DNA from: Pseudomonadota bacterium | GTDB taxonomy: Bacteria > Pseudomonadota > Alphaproteobacteria > UBA2136 > UBA6156 | DNA: 64,000 nucleotides | Assembly (NCBI GenBank): GCA_016125035.1 | Contig: WGMN01000001.1 | Coordinates: 36,617 to 100,616, forward strand | Reading direction: 5' to 3' | The notes under the pieces: generated by a model | Databases searched by the model: none | Seen by the model: only the letters and a program-made list of their open reading frames with translations | What the model was told of the DNA's origin: nothing | Translations under genes and position numbers: made by a program | In this document: positions 43,244-51,385 of the stretch, piece by piece | Position numbering within the stretch: the stretch's first letter is position 1 | Layout: each line of letters begins with the position of its first letter

Positions 43244-44329
43244 ATGTCAAGAAAGAGCGCAGGCATGAACCCGAGTTTTGACGCCAAGCCCCAAAACCAC
43301 CCCAAGCCGCCCCACGGCACCAAGCAGGGCGTGCTGCTGGTGAACCTGGGCACGCCGGACGCCACCGACTACTGGAGCATGCGCAGGTATTTGAAGGAGT
43401 TTTTGAGCGACAGGCGGGTGATCGACGTGAACCGCGTGGTTTGGTGGTTTGTGCTCAATGTGATCATCTTGACCAAGCGGCCGTTCTCCAGCGGGCATGC
43501 CTATGCCAAGATCTGGGACAGGAAGCGCGATGCCAGCCCGCTGCGGGTGATCACCGAGGACCAGGCGGCGAAGTTGCAAAAAGCTTTGGGCAAGGAGGCG
43601 GTGGTGCGGTTTGCCATGCGGTATGGAAAACCGGCGATGAAGGAGGTGCTGGATGAGATGATGCGCGCGGGGTGTGCGCGGATAAAGGTAGTACCACTTT
43701 ACCCACAGTATGCGGGCGCGACGGTGGGCACGGTGGTGGATGTAGTGGCCGATTGGTTAAAAGTTCAGAAGTGGCAGCCGGCGGTGGAGGTTGTGCCGCC
43801 GTATTATGACGACAAGGTTTATGTGCGCGCGGTGGCGGAGAGCATTAAAGCCCAGGTGAAAAAGCTGGGCTGGGTGCCCGAGGTGGTGGTGGCGAGCTTC
43901 CATGGTTTGCCATTGCGTTACTGCCTGGAAGGGGATGTTTATTACTGCCACAGCCATAAGACCGCGCGGCTGGTGGCCGAAGAGTTGGGGTGGGTGTTTG
44001 CGCGGACGACGGAAGAAATCAGAAATCAGAAATCAGAAGTCAGAAAGAAGGCCCCTGCCCTGCTGCTGACGTTCCAGAGCAGGTTTGGGCGCGAGGAGTG
44101 GTTGCAGCCTTATACCGACAAGGCGCTGGAAGAGCTGGCGCGGGCGGGGTTGAAGAAAGTGATGGTGGTGTGCCCGGGGTTTGCCGCGGATTGTGTGGAG
44201 ACGCTGGAGGAGATCGGCATCCAGGGCAAAGAGACATTTAGGGCGGCGGGGGGCACGCATTATGCGTTGGTGCCTTGTTTGAATGATTCTAAAAGGGGGA
44301 TGGATGTGATTGAAAAGATAGTGAAATAG
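43244..44329 (+). CDS. hemH: Ferrochelatase HemH
   Basis: 361 aa inserts Fe2+ into protoporphyrin IX. 'GVLLVNLGTPDA', catalytic His in 'VVASFHGLPLRYCLEGDVYYCH', Glu in 'LTFQSRFGREEWLQPYTD', and 'CPGFAADCVETLEEI' are all present. A 28-nt heptamer array (H13) encodes 'EIRNQKSEVRK' between the catalytic segments, in a loop. AGGAGG lies 5 bases upstream of ATG 43244. Confidence 0.96.
   Translation: MSRKSAGMNPSFDAKPQNHPKPPHGTKQGVLLVNLGTPDATDYWSMRRYLKEFLSDRRVIDVNRVVWWFVLNVIILTKRPFSSGHAYAKIWDRKRDASPLRVITEDQAAKLQKALGKEAVVRFAMRYGKPAMKEVLDEMMRAGCARIKVVPLYPQYAGATVGTVVDVVADWLKVQKWQPAVEVVPPYYDDKVYVRAVAESIKAQVKKLGWVPEVVVASFHGLPLRYCLEGDVYYCHSHKTARLVAEELGWVFARTTEEIRNQKSEVRKKAPALLLTFQSRFGREEWLQPYTDKALEELARAGLKKVMVVCPGFAADCVETLEEIGIQGKETFRAAGGTHYALVPCLNDSKRGMDVIEKIVK
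44015..44042. repeat. Heptamer array H13 (GAAATCA type), 4 units in hemH
   Basis: gaaatca x3 and gaagtca, read in frame inside ferrochelatase. Confidence 0.92.
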
Positions 44330-44339
44330 TTGTTTTTGC

Positions 44340-44368
44340 TTGACTTTTGCAGCAACCTATGCTAGATT
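44340..44368 (+). promoter_or_regulatory. Sigma-70-like promoter downstream of hemH
   Basis: TTGACT (44340-44345), exactly 17 bases, then TAGATT (44363-44368). It is a good consensus match in an intergenic region, but lies upstream of a terminator rather than directly before a gene. Confidence 0.6.
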
Positions 44369-44374
44369 TTGTCA

Positions 44375-44420
44375 TGCTCGCCAGAGGTGGGTGAGAGGCC
44401 GCCCGGGGGCGGTTTTTTTT
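44375..44420 (+). ncRNA. Candidate short RNA or attenuated leader
   Basis: The transcript expected from the promoter at 44340 would run only ~45 nt before the hairpin terminator ending at 44420. It could be a small RNA, an attenuator for the Sel1 gene, or simply the hemH terminator lying by chance after a promoter. Confidence 0.35.
44395..44420 (+). terminator. Terminator between hemH and the Sel1 gene
   Basis: ccgcc-cggg-ggcgg followed by T8. Confidence 0.75.
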
Positions 44421-44469
44421 GCAAGCTCAGTGAGTAACGTGAATATGGTAAAGTGAACCAGAGGAAAGA

Positions 44470-45018
44470 ATGAAGATGAGATCACTTTTGCCGAGTTTGA
44501 CCACAAACAAATGGTACTTTTTTTGGGGGGTCCTTGGTGTTGTTCTTCTGACAGCGGCCATGACTCAGCGTGTGTATTTGGGAGCGGTTGCTGGCGATCC
44601 TGATTTGCAATACCGTTACTCGCAGCGGCTTGCCCAGACCGGACATACATCGGAGGCAATTGTATGGCTGGAAAAGGCTGCTGCAAATAAAGTACCGGAA
44701 GCCCTTTTTGCACTAGGGCAGCATTACATGACCGATGCTTTGCAGCACGACCCATCTCGCGGGTTTAACCTCATAAAAGAAGCTGCAGAGCGGGGATATA
44801 CTCCCGCCATGACTCTCTTGGCCGCTAACTACGAATATTGGCCACCTGTGAAAAATGAGCAGATGGCTTTTGCTTGGTACTCGCGTGCAGCCTTTGCGGG
44901 TGAAGAAATCGCCATGGAAAGACTGGCCGAGGCTTATGAAAAAGGAGAGTTGGAGCTCAAGAAGTCACCGAAAGATGCGGCTTGGTGGAAAACACAAAGT
45001 CAACGAAGAAAACCATAA
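44470..45018 (+). CDS. Sel1-like repeat protein with N-terminal membrane anchor
   Basis: 182 aa. Membrane segment (~15-35), then Sel1/TPR-like repeats ('AIVWLEKAAANKVPEALFALGQHYM', 'GFNLIKEAAERGYTPAMTLLA', 'AFAWYSRAAFAGEEIAMERLAEAYEKG'). Sel1 proteins are adaptors. GAGGAAAG precedes the ATG. Base composition is AT-richer than the flanks, and it opens the accessory stretch to 47.9 kb. Confidence 0.8.
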   Translation: MKMRSLLPSLTTNKWYFFWGVLGVVLLTAAMTQRVYLGAVAGDPDLQYRYSQRLAQTGHTSEAIVWLEKAAANKVPEALFALGQHYMTDALQHDPSRGFNLIKEAAERGYTPAMTLLAANYEYWPPVKNEQMAFAWYSRAAFAGEEIAMERLAEAYEKGELELKKSPKDAAWWKTQSQRRKP

Positions 45019-45040
45019 GCGCCAGAGGCGCTTTTTTTTG
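45018..45040 (+). terminator. Terminator after the Sel1 gene
   Basis: agcgcc-aga-ggcgct then T8, overlapping the Sel1 stop codon. Confidence 0.8.
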
Positions 45041-45061
45041 AACAATGGGAAAGGGAAAAGG

Positions 45062-46219
45062 ATGCCTGGAGCACCTTACATTTACACTGGGAAGGACACC
45101 CCCAAAGACGTTGTCGAGAATACTACAAGCATTTTGGAAATACCGGTTATTGAAGAAAGAGTTGGAGACGATGCCAGACGCTACAAACTTACCAGAGAAG
45201 AAGTTGATGAATTGCGTGCGGCTTACCTTTTTGAATCTGATTACGGGGAAACGGCCGGGCTCTATAGAAAGATCAACAACTCCATTAATCAAAAACTTAA
45301 AGAGACACCCCTAGGAGGAGGGAAGATTAGCCGATCTTCGGAAGAGATTATAGAGGGAGCCAAGCGCCGTCTGGAGATGGAACAACCAAATGTCTCTCCC
45401 ACCGTACCTGTTGAAGGCAGTCCGCAGAGCAATAGCTTGCAGCCTCCGGAACCTTCTGTTCTCCAGCGGATTGGAGATGTCTTGGGCGGGGCAGGACGAG
45501 GGCTGGTGCGGGTTGCGGACATGACTTTTGATGCGTTGACGGGCGTGGGGAAGGTGGGAGTGGAAAGCGCGTTGACCTTACTGGCACGGGGAGATGTTCC
45601 CGCCAGCGTTGTGCCCACGCTGCGGCGGAATGTCGGCCAGGTGGTGTTGGGGCAGGTTTTGGCCCAGGTACAGGCGCAAATGCAGCGCGGGCAACAGGGC
45701 GGGATTTGGGAATGTCCGAGTGCGCCGTTTGAGCGTGACGCGGGCGAGCAGGTAAAAATTGAAGCGGCCATGGGCAACCCCGCTAACATGGACTTTGTTA
45801 ACAAAGCCGTAGCCGACATAGTGGACGCTTTACGCCGAAATACCACTCAAGACCCGGTTGGAATATTGGTGCAGACTGTTGCCAATGGGCTGAACCGACA
45901 GGCTGAAACGCCACAGGTGTGGGCTGAAAACCCACAGATTCCGCCGCGAGACAAGAAAGCCGATCGGCCGGTGCAAGTGATTGTGTTTGGGCAGCCTGCG
46001 GTGGTGAACGGGGGTTGTTTTGGTGGGGTCATGGCTGGAAGGCCCGTACTGCCACAAGGCATTGGTGGTGGGGCCGGTGATGGCAGAGTGGACGTACAAG
46101 GTTACACCCGCTCCACCGGAGAAGTACGGGCGCATGTGCGTAACAGGCCCGATGGTGAGGTGACGAATAACCTGAGTTACAAAGAGGCTGCGCGGAAGGT
46201 GGAGGCGACTGAAGGTTAA
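45062..46219 (+). CDS. Hypothetical protein with RPDGxVxNNLSY C-terminal tail
   Basis: 385 aa, no signal peptide. The N-terminal ~100 residues are charged, a middle Gln/Val/Leu-rich helical part ('GQVVLGQVLAQVQAQMQRGQQGG') follows, then 'QGYTRSTGEVRAHVRNRPDG' and 'EVTNNLSYKE' at the end. This tail matches the end of the lytic-transglycosylase-like protein at 47153. No enzymatic motif seen. Start at MPGAPYIYTG after GGGAAAAGG. Composition and context suggest an acquired gene. Confidence 0.65.
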   Translation: MPGAPYIYTGKDTPKDVVENTTSILEIPVIEERVGDDARRYKLTREEVDELRAAYLFESDYGETAGLYRKINNSINQKLKETPLGGGKISRSSEEIIEGAKRRLEMEQPNVSPTVPVEGSPQSNSLQPPEPSVLQRIGDVLGGAGRGLVRVADMTFDALTGVGKVGVESALTLLARGDVPASVVPTLRRNVGQVVLGQVLAQVQAQMQRGQQGGIWECPSAPFERDAGEQVKIEAAMGNPANMDFVNKAVADIVDALRRNTTQDPVGILVQTVANGLNRQAETPQVWAENPQIPPRDKKADRPVQVIVFGQPAVVNGGCFGGVMAGRPVLPQGIGGGAGDGRVDVQGYTRSTGEVRAHVRNRPDGEVTNNLSYKEAARKVEATEG

Positions 46220-46222
46220 GGG

Positions 46223-46624
46223 TTAGACCACGTCGCGGTGGGTGCCGTGGTGGACGGCTTGCAGCTTGTTGCCCTCTAAGTCACGCACGTAGGCCGCGTA
46301 GTACTGGCTGTGGTAGTGCGGGCGCAGGCCGGGCGCGCCCTCGGAGCTGCCGCCGTGTTCAAGCGCGGCGGCGTGGAAGGCATCCACCGCTGCCTGTGAG
46401 GGCGCAAGCAGGGCGATGTGCCAGCCGTTGCCGGGGTGGGCGGGCTGGCCGTTGAAGGGGGTCATCACCCACAACGGCGTGCCGGGGCTGGCGCCGGGTG
46501 GGCTGTAGCCCAGGGCATCCGGGTAGGTGTGGCGGCGGATGTAGCCGAGCGCGGACATGATGGCGTCGTAGAACGGGGTGGCGGCTTCCACGTTGTTGAC
46601 GCCGATGGTGAGGTGGGAGAGCAT
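46223..46624 (-). CDS. VOC family (glyoxalase/bleomycin resistance-like) protein
   Basis: 133 aa beginning 'MLSHLTIGVNNVEAATPFYDAIMSALGY', the usual N-terminal VOC module, and ending 'YYAAYVRDLEGNKLQAVHH', with metal-ligand-type His/Glu positions. The substrate is unknown. Start at 46624; the ORF track's 41 extra residues overlap the divergent gene and are unlikely. Confidence 0.85.
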   Translation of the reverse strand: MLSHLTIGVNNVEAATPFYDAIMSALGYIRRHTYPDALGYSPPGASPGTPLWVMTPFNGQPAHPGNGWHIALLAPSQAAVDAFHAAALEHGGSSEGAPGLRPHYHSQYYAAYVRDLEGNKLQAVHHGTHRDVV

Positions 46625-46658
46625 GGGGGAGTTTAGGCGAGAAGGGTTGGAAAAGCAC

Positions 46659-47105
46659 ATGAAATCATATTTCTTCTGCGCACTTGCGGGCCTTTTGGTG
46701 TGTTCGGCATGCTCCGGCCAGATGAAGGCCGCGCTGGTCTCTGCCACCGACCCGAAAAGCGAAGGCTGCTATGAGTACGCGTGGTTGAATATTGAAGGTA
46801 CAAAACCTGTTAAGTTGTGCGGCGGGCAAGGCCTTGAAGAAGTTGGGGGTGTTTATTTCATCCGGAAGGCTGGGGGGAATGCCGCGGGTTGGGGTTTGTA
46901 CCGCTATAACCCGGCAACGAAGACTCTGGATTTTTATGATTTTAATGCCCGTGAAATTAAGATTGGAGAAGTCGATGATTTGGGGGTTTGGTTAGATGTG
47001 ACCTATGCGGTGCATGCGCCGGAAGGAGGGTATGAACCGGATAGGCGAGAGAGATGGTACTGGGCTTATCAAAAGAAGAAGCCCAGACGACAGAAGTCAC
47101 GTTAA
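46659..47105 (+). CDS. Predicted lipoprotein/secreted protein, paralogue of the 16648 product
   Basis: 148 aa. N-terminal hydrophobic segment ending in a lipobox-like 'LLVCSAC' (Cys ~18). The middle part 'EGTKPVKLCG...GWGLYRY...LDFYDFNAREIKIGEV' aligns with the secreted protein at 16648. C-terminus is Lys/Arg-rich. Function unknown. Followed by a strong terminator. Confidence 0.65.
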   Translation: MKSYFFCALAGLLVCSACSGQMKAALVSATDPKSEGCYEYAWLNIEGTKPVKLCGGQGLEEVGGVYFIRKAGGNAAGWGLYRYNPATKTLDFYDFNAREIKIGEVDDLGVWLDVTYAVHAPEGGYEPDRRERWYWAYQKKKPRRQKSR

Positions 47106-47131
47106 TGCCCGCTGCCAGCGGGCTTTTTTAT
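47106..47131 (+). terminator. Terminator after the 46659 gene
   Basis: gcccgct-gcc-agcgggc then TTTTTT. Confidence 0.85.
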
Positions 47132-47152
47132 TAACAACTAAGGAGAACTCGT

Positions 47153-47854
47153 ATGCCCAAGTTAAGTAAAACTCAGCAACAGACTGCTGATAAGATTATT
47201 AAAATTGGCCAAGAAATGAAGAAGAGTAATGTACAAATACGTACGGCCTTAAAGGTGGCCTACATTGAATCCAGTTTGGGTGAAAACAAGGGGAAAAATC
47301 CAACATCTTCCGCCCGTGGCGTTTATCAATATCTCGATGGTACATGGAAGAACCATGAAGGGAGCAGAGACAATGACGAAGATTCTATTCGTGCGTTTTA
47401 TCAAGATATGCAGAAATTTGAAGATCGGTATGATCAACATCAAGAAGAACGGCAAAAGAATCCTACTGGCGGCTACCTGATGCGCTCTCCAGATAACCAA
47501 ATCCCGGCTGGTGTGTCTCGAGAAGAGTACATTTATGTTAAACACCACGATGGCCCTAACGCTCAGGGAGATTCATTTAAGCGGGACGGCGATATGGAAA
47601 AAGGTATCAACATTTTCCGTGACCGGGCCAACCGTCCTAATGGGGCAAATGAAGCCTCTGATGACGCAATGAGAAACCATAAGGACAGCCCTGCACGTAA
47701 AGTCCCGAAACGACAAGCTTCTATTATGGATTACCCGGGTATGGTGGAAGTAAGTAGTTATAGCCGAAATGGAATTACTGTGTCTGAGCATAACCGCACG
47801 CGCCCGGATGGGACAGTTAGTAACAACCTCAGTTATTTGCCCAAAAAGACCTAG
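47153..47854 (+). CDS. Lytic-transglycosylase/lysozyme-like protein with RPDGxVxNNLSY tail
   Basis: 233 aa, no signal peptide. 'TALKVAYIESSLGENKGKNPT' and 'ARGVYQYLDGTWK' fit the SLT/goose-lysozyme pattern (catalytic Glu in IES, then a GxxQ(Y/F)xxxTW motif), ~29-62. The C-terminus 'SSYSRNGITVSEHNRTRPDG' and 'TVSNNLSYLPKK' matches the tail of the 45062 protein. AAGGAGA precedes the ATG. It is markedly AT-rich, so probably acquired. A peptidoglycan enzyme without a signal would need another export route. Confidence 0.7.
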   Translation: MPKLSKTQQQTADKIIKIGQEMKKSNVQIRTALKVAYIESSLGENKGKNPTSSARGVYQYLDGTWKNHEGSRDNDEDSIRAFYQDMQKFEDRYDQHQEERQKNPTGGYLMRSPDNQIPAGVSREEYIYVKHHDGPNAQGDSFKRDGDMEKGINIFRDRANRPNGANEASDDAMRNHKDSPARKVPKRQASIMDYPGMVEVSSYSRNGITVSEHNRTRPDGTVSNNLSYLPKKT

Positions 47855-47865
47855 CGGGAGGCCGA

Positions 47866-48750
47866 TTATCTATAGGGCTTGGGTTTGGTGGGGTCGGCGT
47901 AGTCGTAGAAGCCTTTGCCGGTTTTTTTGCCCAGCCAGCCGGCGTCGACGAATTTGACGAGGAGCGGGCATGGGCGGTATTTGCTGTCGCCCAGCTCATT
48001 GTGCAGCACGCGCATAATGGCGACGCAGGTATCCAGCCCGATGAAATCGGCCAGCGTGAGCGGGCCCATGGGGTGGCCGGCGCCGAGCTTCATGGCGGTA
48101 TCGATGGATTTCACATCCGCCACGCCGTCTTGCAGGGCGTAGGCGGCCTCGTTGAGCATAGGCAGCAGCAGGCGGTTGACGATGAAGCCGGGGACATCCT
48201 CACTGGTGGCGGCGGTTTTGCCCATTTTGACCGAGACTTCCAGCACGCGCTCGTAGGTTTCCTGCGTGGTGGCCAGGCCCTTGATGATCTCCACCAGCGC
48301 CATCATCGGCACGGGGTTCATGAAATGCAGGCCGATGAATTTCTCCGGCCGTTTGGTGACCGCAGCCAGCCGCGTGATGGAAATGGACGAGGTGTTGGAA
48401 GCAAGGATGGCCTCGGGTTTGAGCAGGGCGTCGACTTCTGCGAAGATCTTCTTTTTAATCGCCTCGTTCTCGGTGGCGGCTTCCACCACCAGGTCGCACT
48501 GGGCGAGCTCGGCCGTGGAGGTGGCGGTTTTGATGTTGCCCAGGGCGGCGGCTTTATCCGCTTCCGTCATGGCGTTTTTGGAGATCTGACGGTCCATGTT
48601 TTTGGTGATGGTGGCGATGGCTTTGTCGAGCGCCTCCTGCTTGACGTCCACCATGGTGACCGAGTAGCCGCTTTGCGCCGCCACGTGCGCGATGCCGTTG
48701 CCCATCTGGCCCGCGCCGATGATGCCGATATGCTCAATTTCAAAACCCAT
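47866..48750 (-). CDS. 3-hydroxybutyryl-CoA dehydrogenase
   Basis: 294 aa. NAD-binding 'IGIIGAGQMGNGIAHVAAQSGYSV', 'ASNTSSISITRLA', catalytic 'FIGLHFMNPVPMMALVEII', and C-terminal 'HPMGPLTLADFIGLDT' and 'GKGFYDY' are family signatures (Hbd/PaaH/FadB2). It oxidises (S)-3-hydroxyacyl-CoA, and may feed fatty-acid or PHB metabolism together with the phasin. Divergent from def. Confidence 0.93.
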   Translation of the reverse strand: MGFEIEHIGIIGAGQMGNGIAHVAAQSGYSVTMVDVKQEALDKAIATITKNMDRQISKNAMTEADKAAALGNIKTATSTAELAQCDLVVEAATENEAIKKKIFAEVDALLKPEAILASNTSSISITRLAAVTKRPEKFIGLHFMNPVPMMALVEIIKGLATTQETYERVLEVSVKMGKTAATSEDVPGFIVNRLLLPMLNEAAYALQDGVADVKSIDTAMKLGAGHPMGPLTLADFIGLDTCVAIMRVLHNELGDSKYRPCPLLVKFVDAGWLGKKTGKGFYDYADPTKPKPYR

Positions 48751-48836
48751 GGGGAGGAACTTTCTTCTTTTGGCTGCTTGTTGCAGGCACTATGCATGAG
48801 CGCAGGGGGTTTGTCAGCCCGCCCAAGATGGGGTAA

Positions 48837-49451
48837 ATGCAGGATATGGCCAAGATTTTACCGATTGTGTTGCAACCGCATGCCAGCCTGAGCGGGCTGG
48901 CCGAGCCTGCGGCGGGTGCCACCGAAGAGATACTACGCCTGCTGGAAGACATGCAAAGCACCCTTTATGCCGCCGATGGGGTGGGTTTGGCTGCGCCGCA
49001 GTTGAACATAAGACAGCGCCTGGTGGTGATTGACGTGGGCGTGGAAACAGATGACGGGCGGCGCGACCTGAGCCAGCGGCACCCGCGGTTTATGATCAAC
49101 CCCGAAATTACCTGGCGCAGCGAAGACCTGGTAAGCCGCCAGGAAGGTTGCCTGAGTTTGCCCGGCCTGTGGGGCCAGGTAGAGCGCCCGGCGCGGGTGA
49201 AGGTGGCCTACACCAACCGCGACGGCCAGCACGTGGAAGAAGAGCTGGGAGGGTTATTGAGCGCCTGCGCGCAGCATGAGATTGACCATTTGGATGGAGT
49301 GCTCTTCCCCCAGCGGACCAGCAAGGTGCGCCAGGAGATGCTGATGAAGAAGTGGAAGAAAATCCGCACAGAGGTGGTGAAGTATGGGGCGTCGTTCCCT
49401 ACGTTGGCGGCGGAAAAGGGCGTGATTCCGCCCGGTACCTGGAGCGAGTAG
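48837..49451 (+). CDS. def: Peptide deformylase
   Basis: 204 aa. Metal site motifs 'GVGLAAPQ' (~49), 'EGCLSLPG' (~104) and 'QHEIDHLDG' (~147) are intact; it removes N-formyl from nascent proteins. The start is either ATG 48837 or ATG 48846 (MAKILPI); neither has a strong Shine-Dalgarno. It is followed after 1 bp by fmt, giving the classic def-fmt pair with opposing activities. Confidence 0.95.
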   Translation: MQDMAKILPIVLQPHASLSGLAEPAAGATEEILRLLEDMQSTLYAADGVGLAAPQLNIRQRLVVIDVGVETDDGRRDLSQRHPRFMINPEITWRSEDLVSRQEGCLSLPGLWGQVERPARVKVAYTNRDGQHVEEELGGLLSACAQHEIDHLDGVLFPQRTSKVRQEMLMKKWKKIRTEVVKYGASFPTLAAEKGVIPPGTWSE

Positions 49452-49452
49452 C

Positions 49453-50376
49453 ATGACCAAAAAACGGGTGGTGTTTATGGGCAGCCCGCCTTTTGCGGTG
49501 CCGAGTTTGCGTGCGCTGGCGGAGGCCGGGCATGAAATTGTGGCGGTTTACACCCAGCCGGCACGGCCCGCCGGGCGCGGGCAGAAAGAACAGAAAACCG
49601 CGGTGCACATGGCGGCGGAAGAGCTGGGGGTGACGGTGCGCACGCCCGAGCGTTTGCGCGAGGCCGCGCTGGATGAGGTGTTGGCGCTGGAGGCGGATGT
49701 ATTTTGTGTGGTGGGTTTTGGCATGTTGTTGCCCAAGGCTTTGGTGGAAGCGCGGGTTTGCGTGAATGTGCATCCTTCTGCCCTGCCGCGCTGGCGCGGG
49801 GCGACGCCGGTGCAGAGCGCGTTGATGGCGGGGGATAAGACCACTGAGGTGTGCATTATGCGGCTGGAGGAAGGCATGGACACCGGGCCGGTTTATGACC
49901 GCACGGGTGTGGAGATTGCCGAGGATATGGATACCGCGCAACTGAATGATATTGTGTGGAGTATTGGCGCAAAACGCCTGGTTTATGTTGTGGAAAATTT
50001 AGATGCGTTGAAGGCTGTGGCGCAGGTGGGAGAGGCCACGCGGGCGGTGAAGATTACCGCGCAGACGCGGCCGGTGGATTGGAGGAAGACCGCGTGGGAG
50101 GTGCATAACCAGGTGCGGGCTTTGGCGCCCGCGCCCGGGGCCACGGCTGAGATTGGCGGCGAGGTGGTGAAGGTTTTGCGGACGGAAGTTGTTGATAAAA
50201 ATGGTGATTTTGGGCAGATTTTGGCGGTGGATGCGGCGGGTATGGTGGTGGCTTGCGGCGCCGGGGCGGTGCGGATTGTGACCTTGCAGCGGGCCGGGAA
50301 GCGCGCCATGCCGGCGGCGGAAGTGGCACGCGGGTGGGAGGCGCTGGCGGCGGGAAAATGCTTTAAAGCTTTGTAA
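49453..50376 (+). CDS. fmt: Methionyl-tRNA formyltransferase
   Basis: 307 aa. 'VVFMGSPPFAVPSLRAL', 'NVHPSALPRWRGATPVQSAL' (catalytic Asn-His region) and 'EEGMDTGPV' are diagnostic. It formylates Met-tRNAfMet with 10-formyl-THF, the product of FolD (4597). The next gene, truA, starts at the base after its stop. Confidence 0.96.
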   Translation: MTKKRVVFMGSPPFAVPSLRALAEAGHEIVAVYTQPARPAGRGQKEQKTAVHMAAEELGVTVRTPERLREAALDEVLALEADVFCVVGFGMLLPKALVEARVCVNVHPSALPRWRGATPVQSALMAGDKTTEVCIMRLEEGMDTGPVYDRTGVEIAEDMDTAQLNDIVWSIGAKRLVYVVENLDALKAVAQVGEATRAVKITAQTRPVDWRKTAWEVHNQVRALAPAPGATAEIGGEVVKVLRTEVVDKNGDFGQILAVDAAGMVVACGAGAVRIVTLQRAGKRAMPAAEVARGWEALAAGKCFKAL

Positions 50377-51159
50377 ATGCGTATAAAGTTGCACATCCAA
50401 TATGAGGGCAGCGGCTTTTACGGCTGGCAGGCGCAGCAGGACTTGCCCACGGTGGGTGGCGCTTTGTTGAATGCTTTCAATAAATTAAAGGTTCCGTTGG
50501 GGGAGATGGTGGTGGCGGGGCGCACCGACGCCGGGGTGCATGCGTGGGGCCAGGTGGTGCATGCGGACGTGGCTAAGCCGTTGGAAATGGATAAGTTTAT
50601 GGGCGGTTTGAACCGTTATTTGCCGCACACGGTGCGGGTGGTGCGGGTGGCGGAAGTGGGGGATGACTTCCATGCCCGTTACCAGGCAATTACCAGGTGT
50701 TACAGATACTTACTGTGGGATGCGCGGGTGTTGCGGCCGGATTTGCGCGGGCGGGTGGGCCACAGCGTGTACGCCCTGGACACCCAAAAAATGAAGCAAG
50801 CTATTGAAATAATGGGGGTTGGTGAGATGGATTTTAGCGGCTTCCGCGATGCGGAATGCCAGAGCAAGAGCCCCGTTTGCGTGTTGCGCGAGATGAAATT
50901 AGTTAGGGGATCCAACGGGTTGATACAACTTGAAGTGGCGGCCAACCGCTACCTGCACCACATGGTGCGCAACATGGTGGGTGTGCTGGTGGAGGTGGGC
51001 AACGGCAAGCGCGCGGTTGACGGCATGCGTGAGGTTATCTGCTTGAAAGACCGAAAAAAAGCGGGGATGACCTTTGACGCCGCCGGGCTTTATCTGGCGC
51101 GGGTGGACTATGCGCCGCATGCCGAAGGGGCGGTGGCGGGAGAGCTTCCCCTTTACTAA
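50377..51159 (+). CDS. truA: tRNA pseudouridine38-40 synthase TruA
   Basis: 260 aa. Catalytic Asp in 'AGRTDAGVHAWGQVVHAD' (~51), 'RYQAITRCYRYLLWD' and 'HHMVRNMVGVLVEVG' are typical. The start abuts fmt, so translation is coupled. A decamer array begins directly after the stop. Confidence 0.96.
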   Translation: MRIKLHIQYEGSGFYGWQAQQDLPTVGGALLNAFNKLKVPLGEMVVAGRTDAGVHAWGQVVHADVAKPLEMDKFMGGLNRYLPHTVRVVRVAEVGDDFHARYQAITRCYRYLLWDARVLRPDLRGRVGHSVYALDTQKMKQAIEIMGVGEMDFSGFRDAECQSKSPVCVLREMKLVRGSNGLIQLEVAANRYLHHMVRNMVGVLVEVGNGKRAVDGMREVICLKDRKKAGMTFDAAGLYLARVDYAPHAEGAVAGELPLY

Positions 51160-51160
51160 A

Positions 51161-51240
51161 AAGGCGCTGCGGAACGCTGCAATTGGCGGCAAAACGCGGC
51201 GGCGGGGCGGCAAAAAGCGGCAATGCGGCGGCAAGTGGGG
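51161..51240. repeat. Decamer array after truA, ~7 units
   Basis: aaggcgctgc/ggaacgctgc/aattggcggc/aaaacgcggc in exact 10-bp register, then looser 10-11-bp units (ggcaaaaagcggcaatgcgg). It starts one base after the truA stop codon. Same GCKGC core as in rsmD and at 3641. Confidence 0.75.
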
Positions 51241-51385
51241 GCGGAGCGCGGCGGGTGGCGGCGGGAGAGGAAAAGCCCCTGCCGGGGGTGCCACATTGAG
51301 GATGGGAAGCAAGACCCCTTGCATTTTGTATGCAATTTGTCCGCGGTGCGGGCAAGATTTCCGTTTTGTTCGCGAGGAGGAGACG

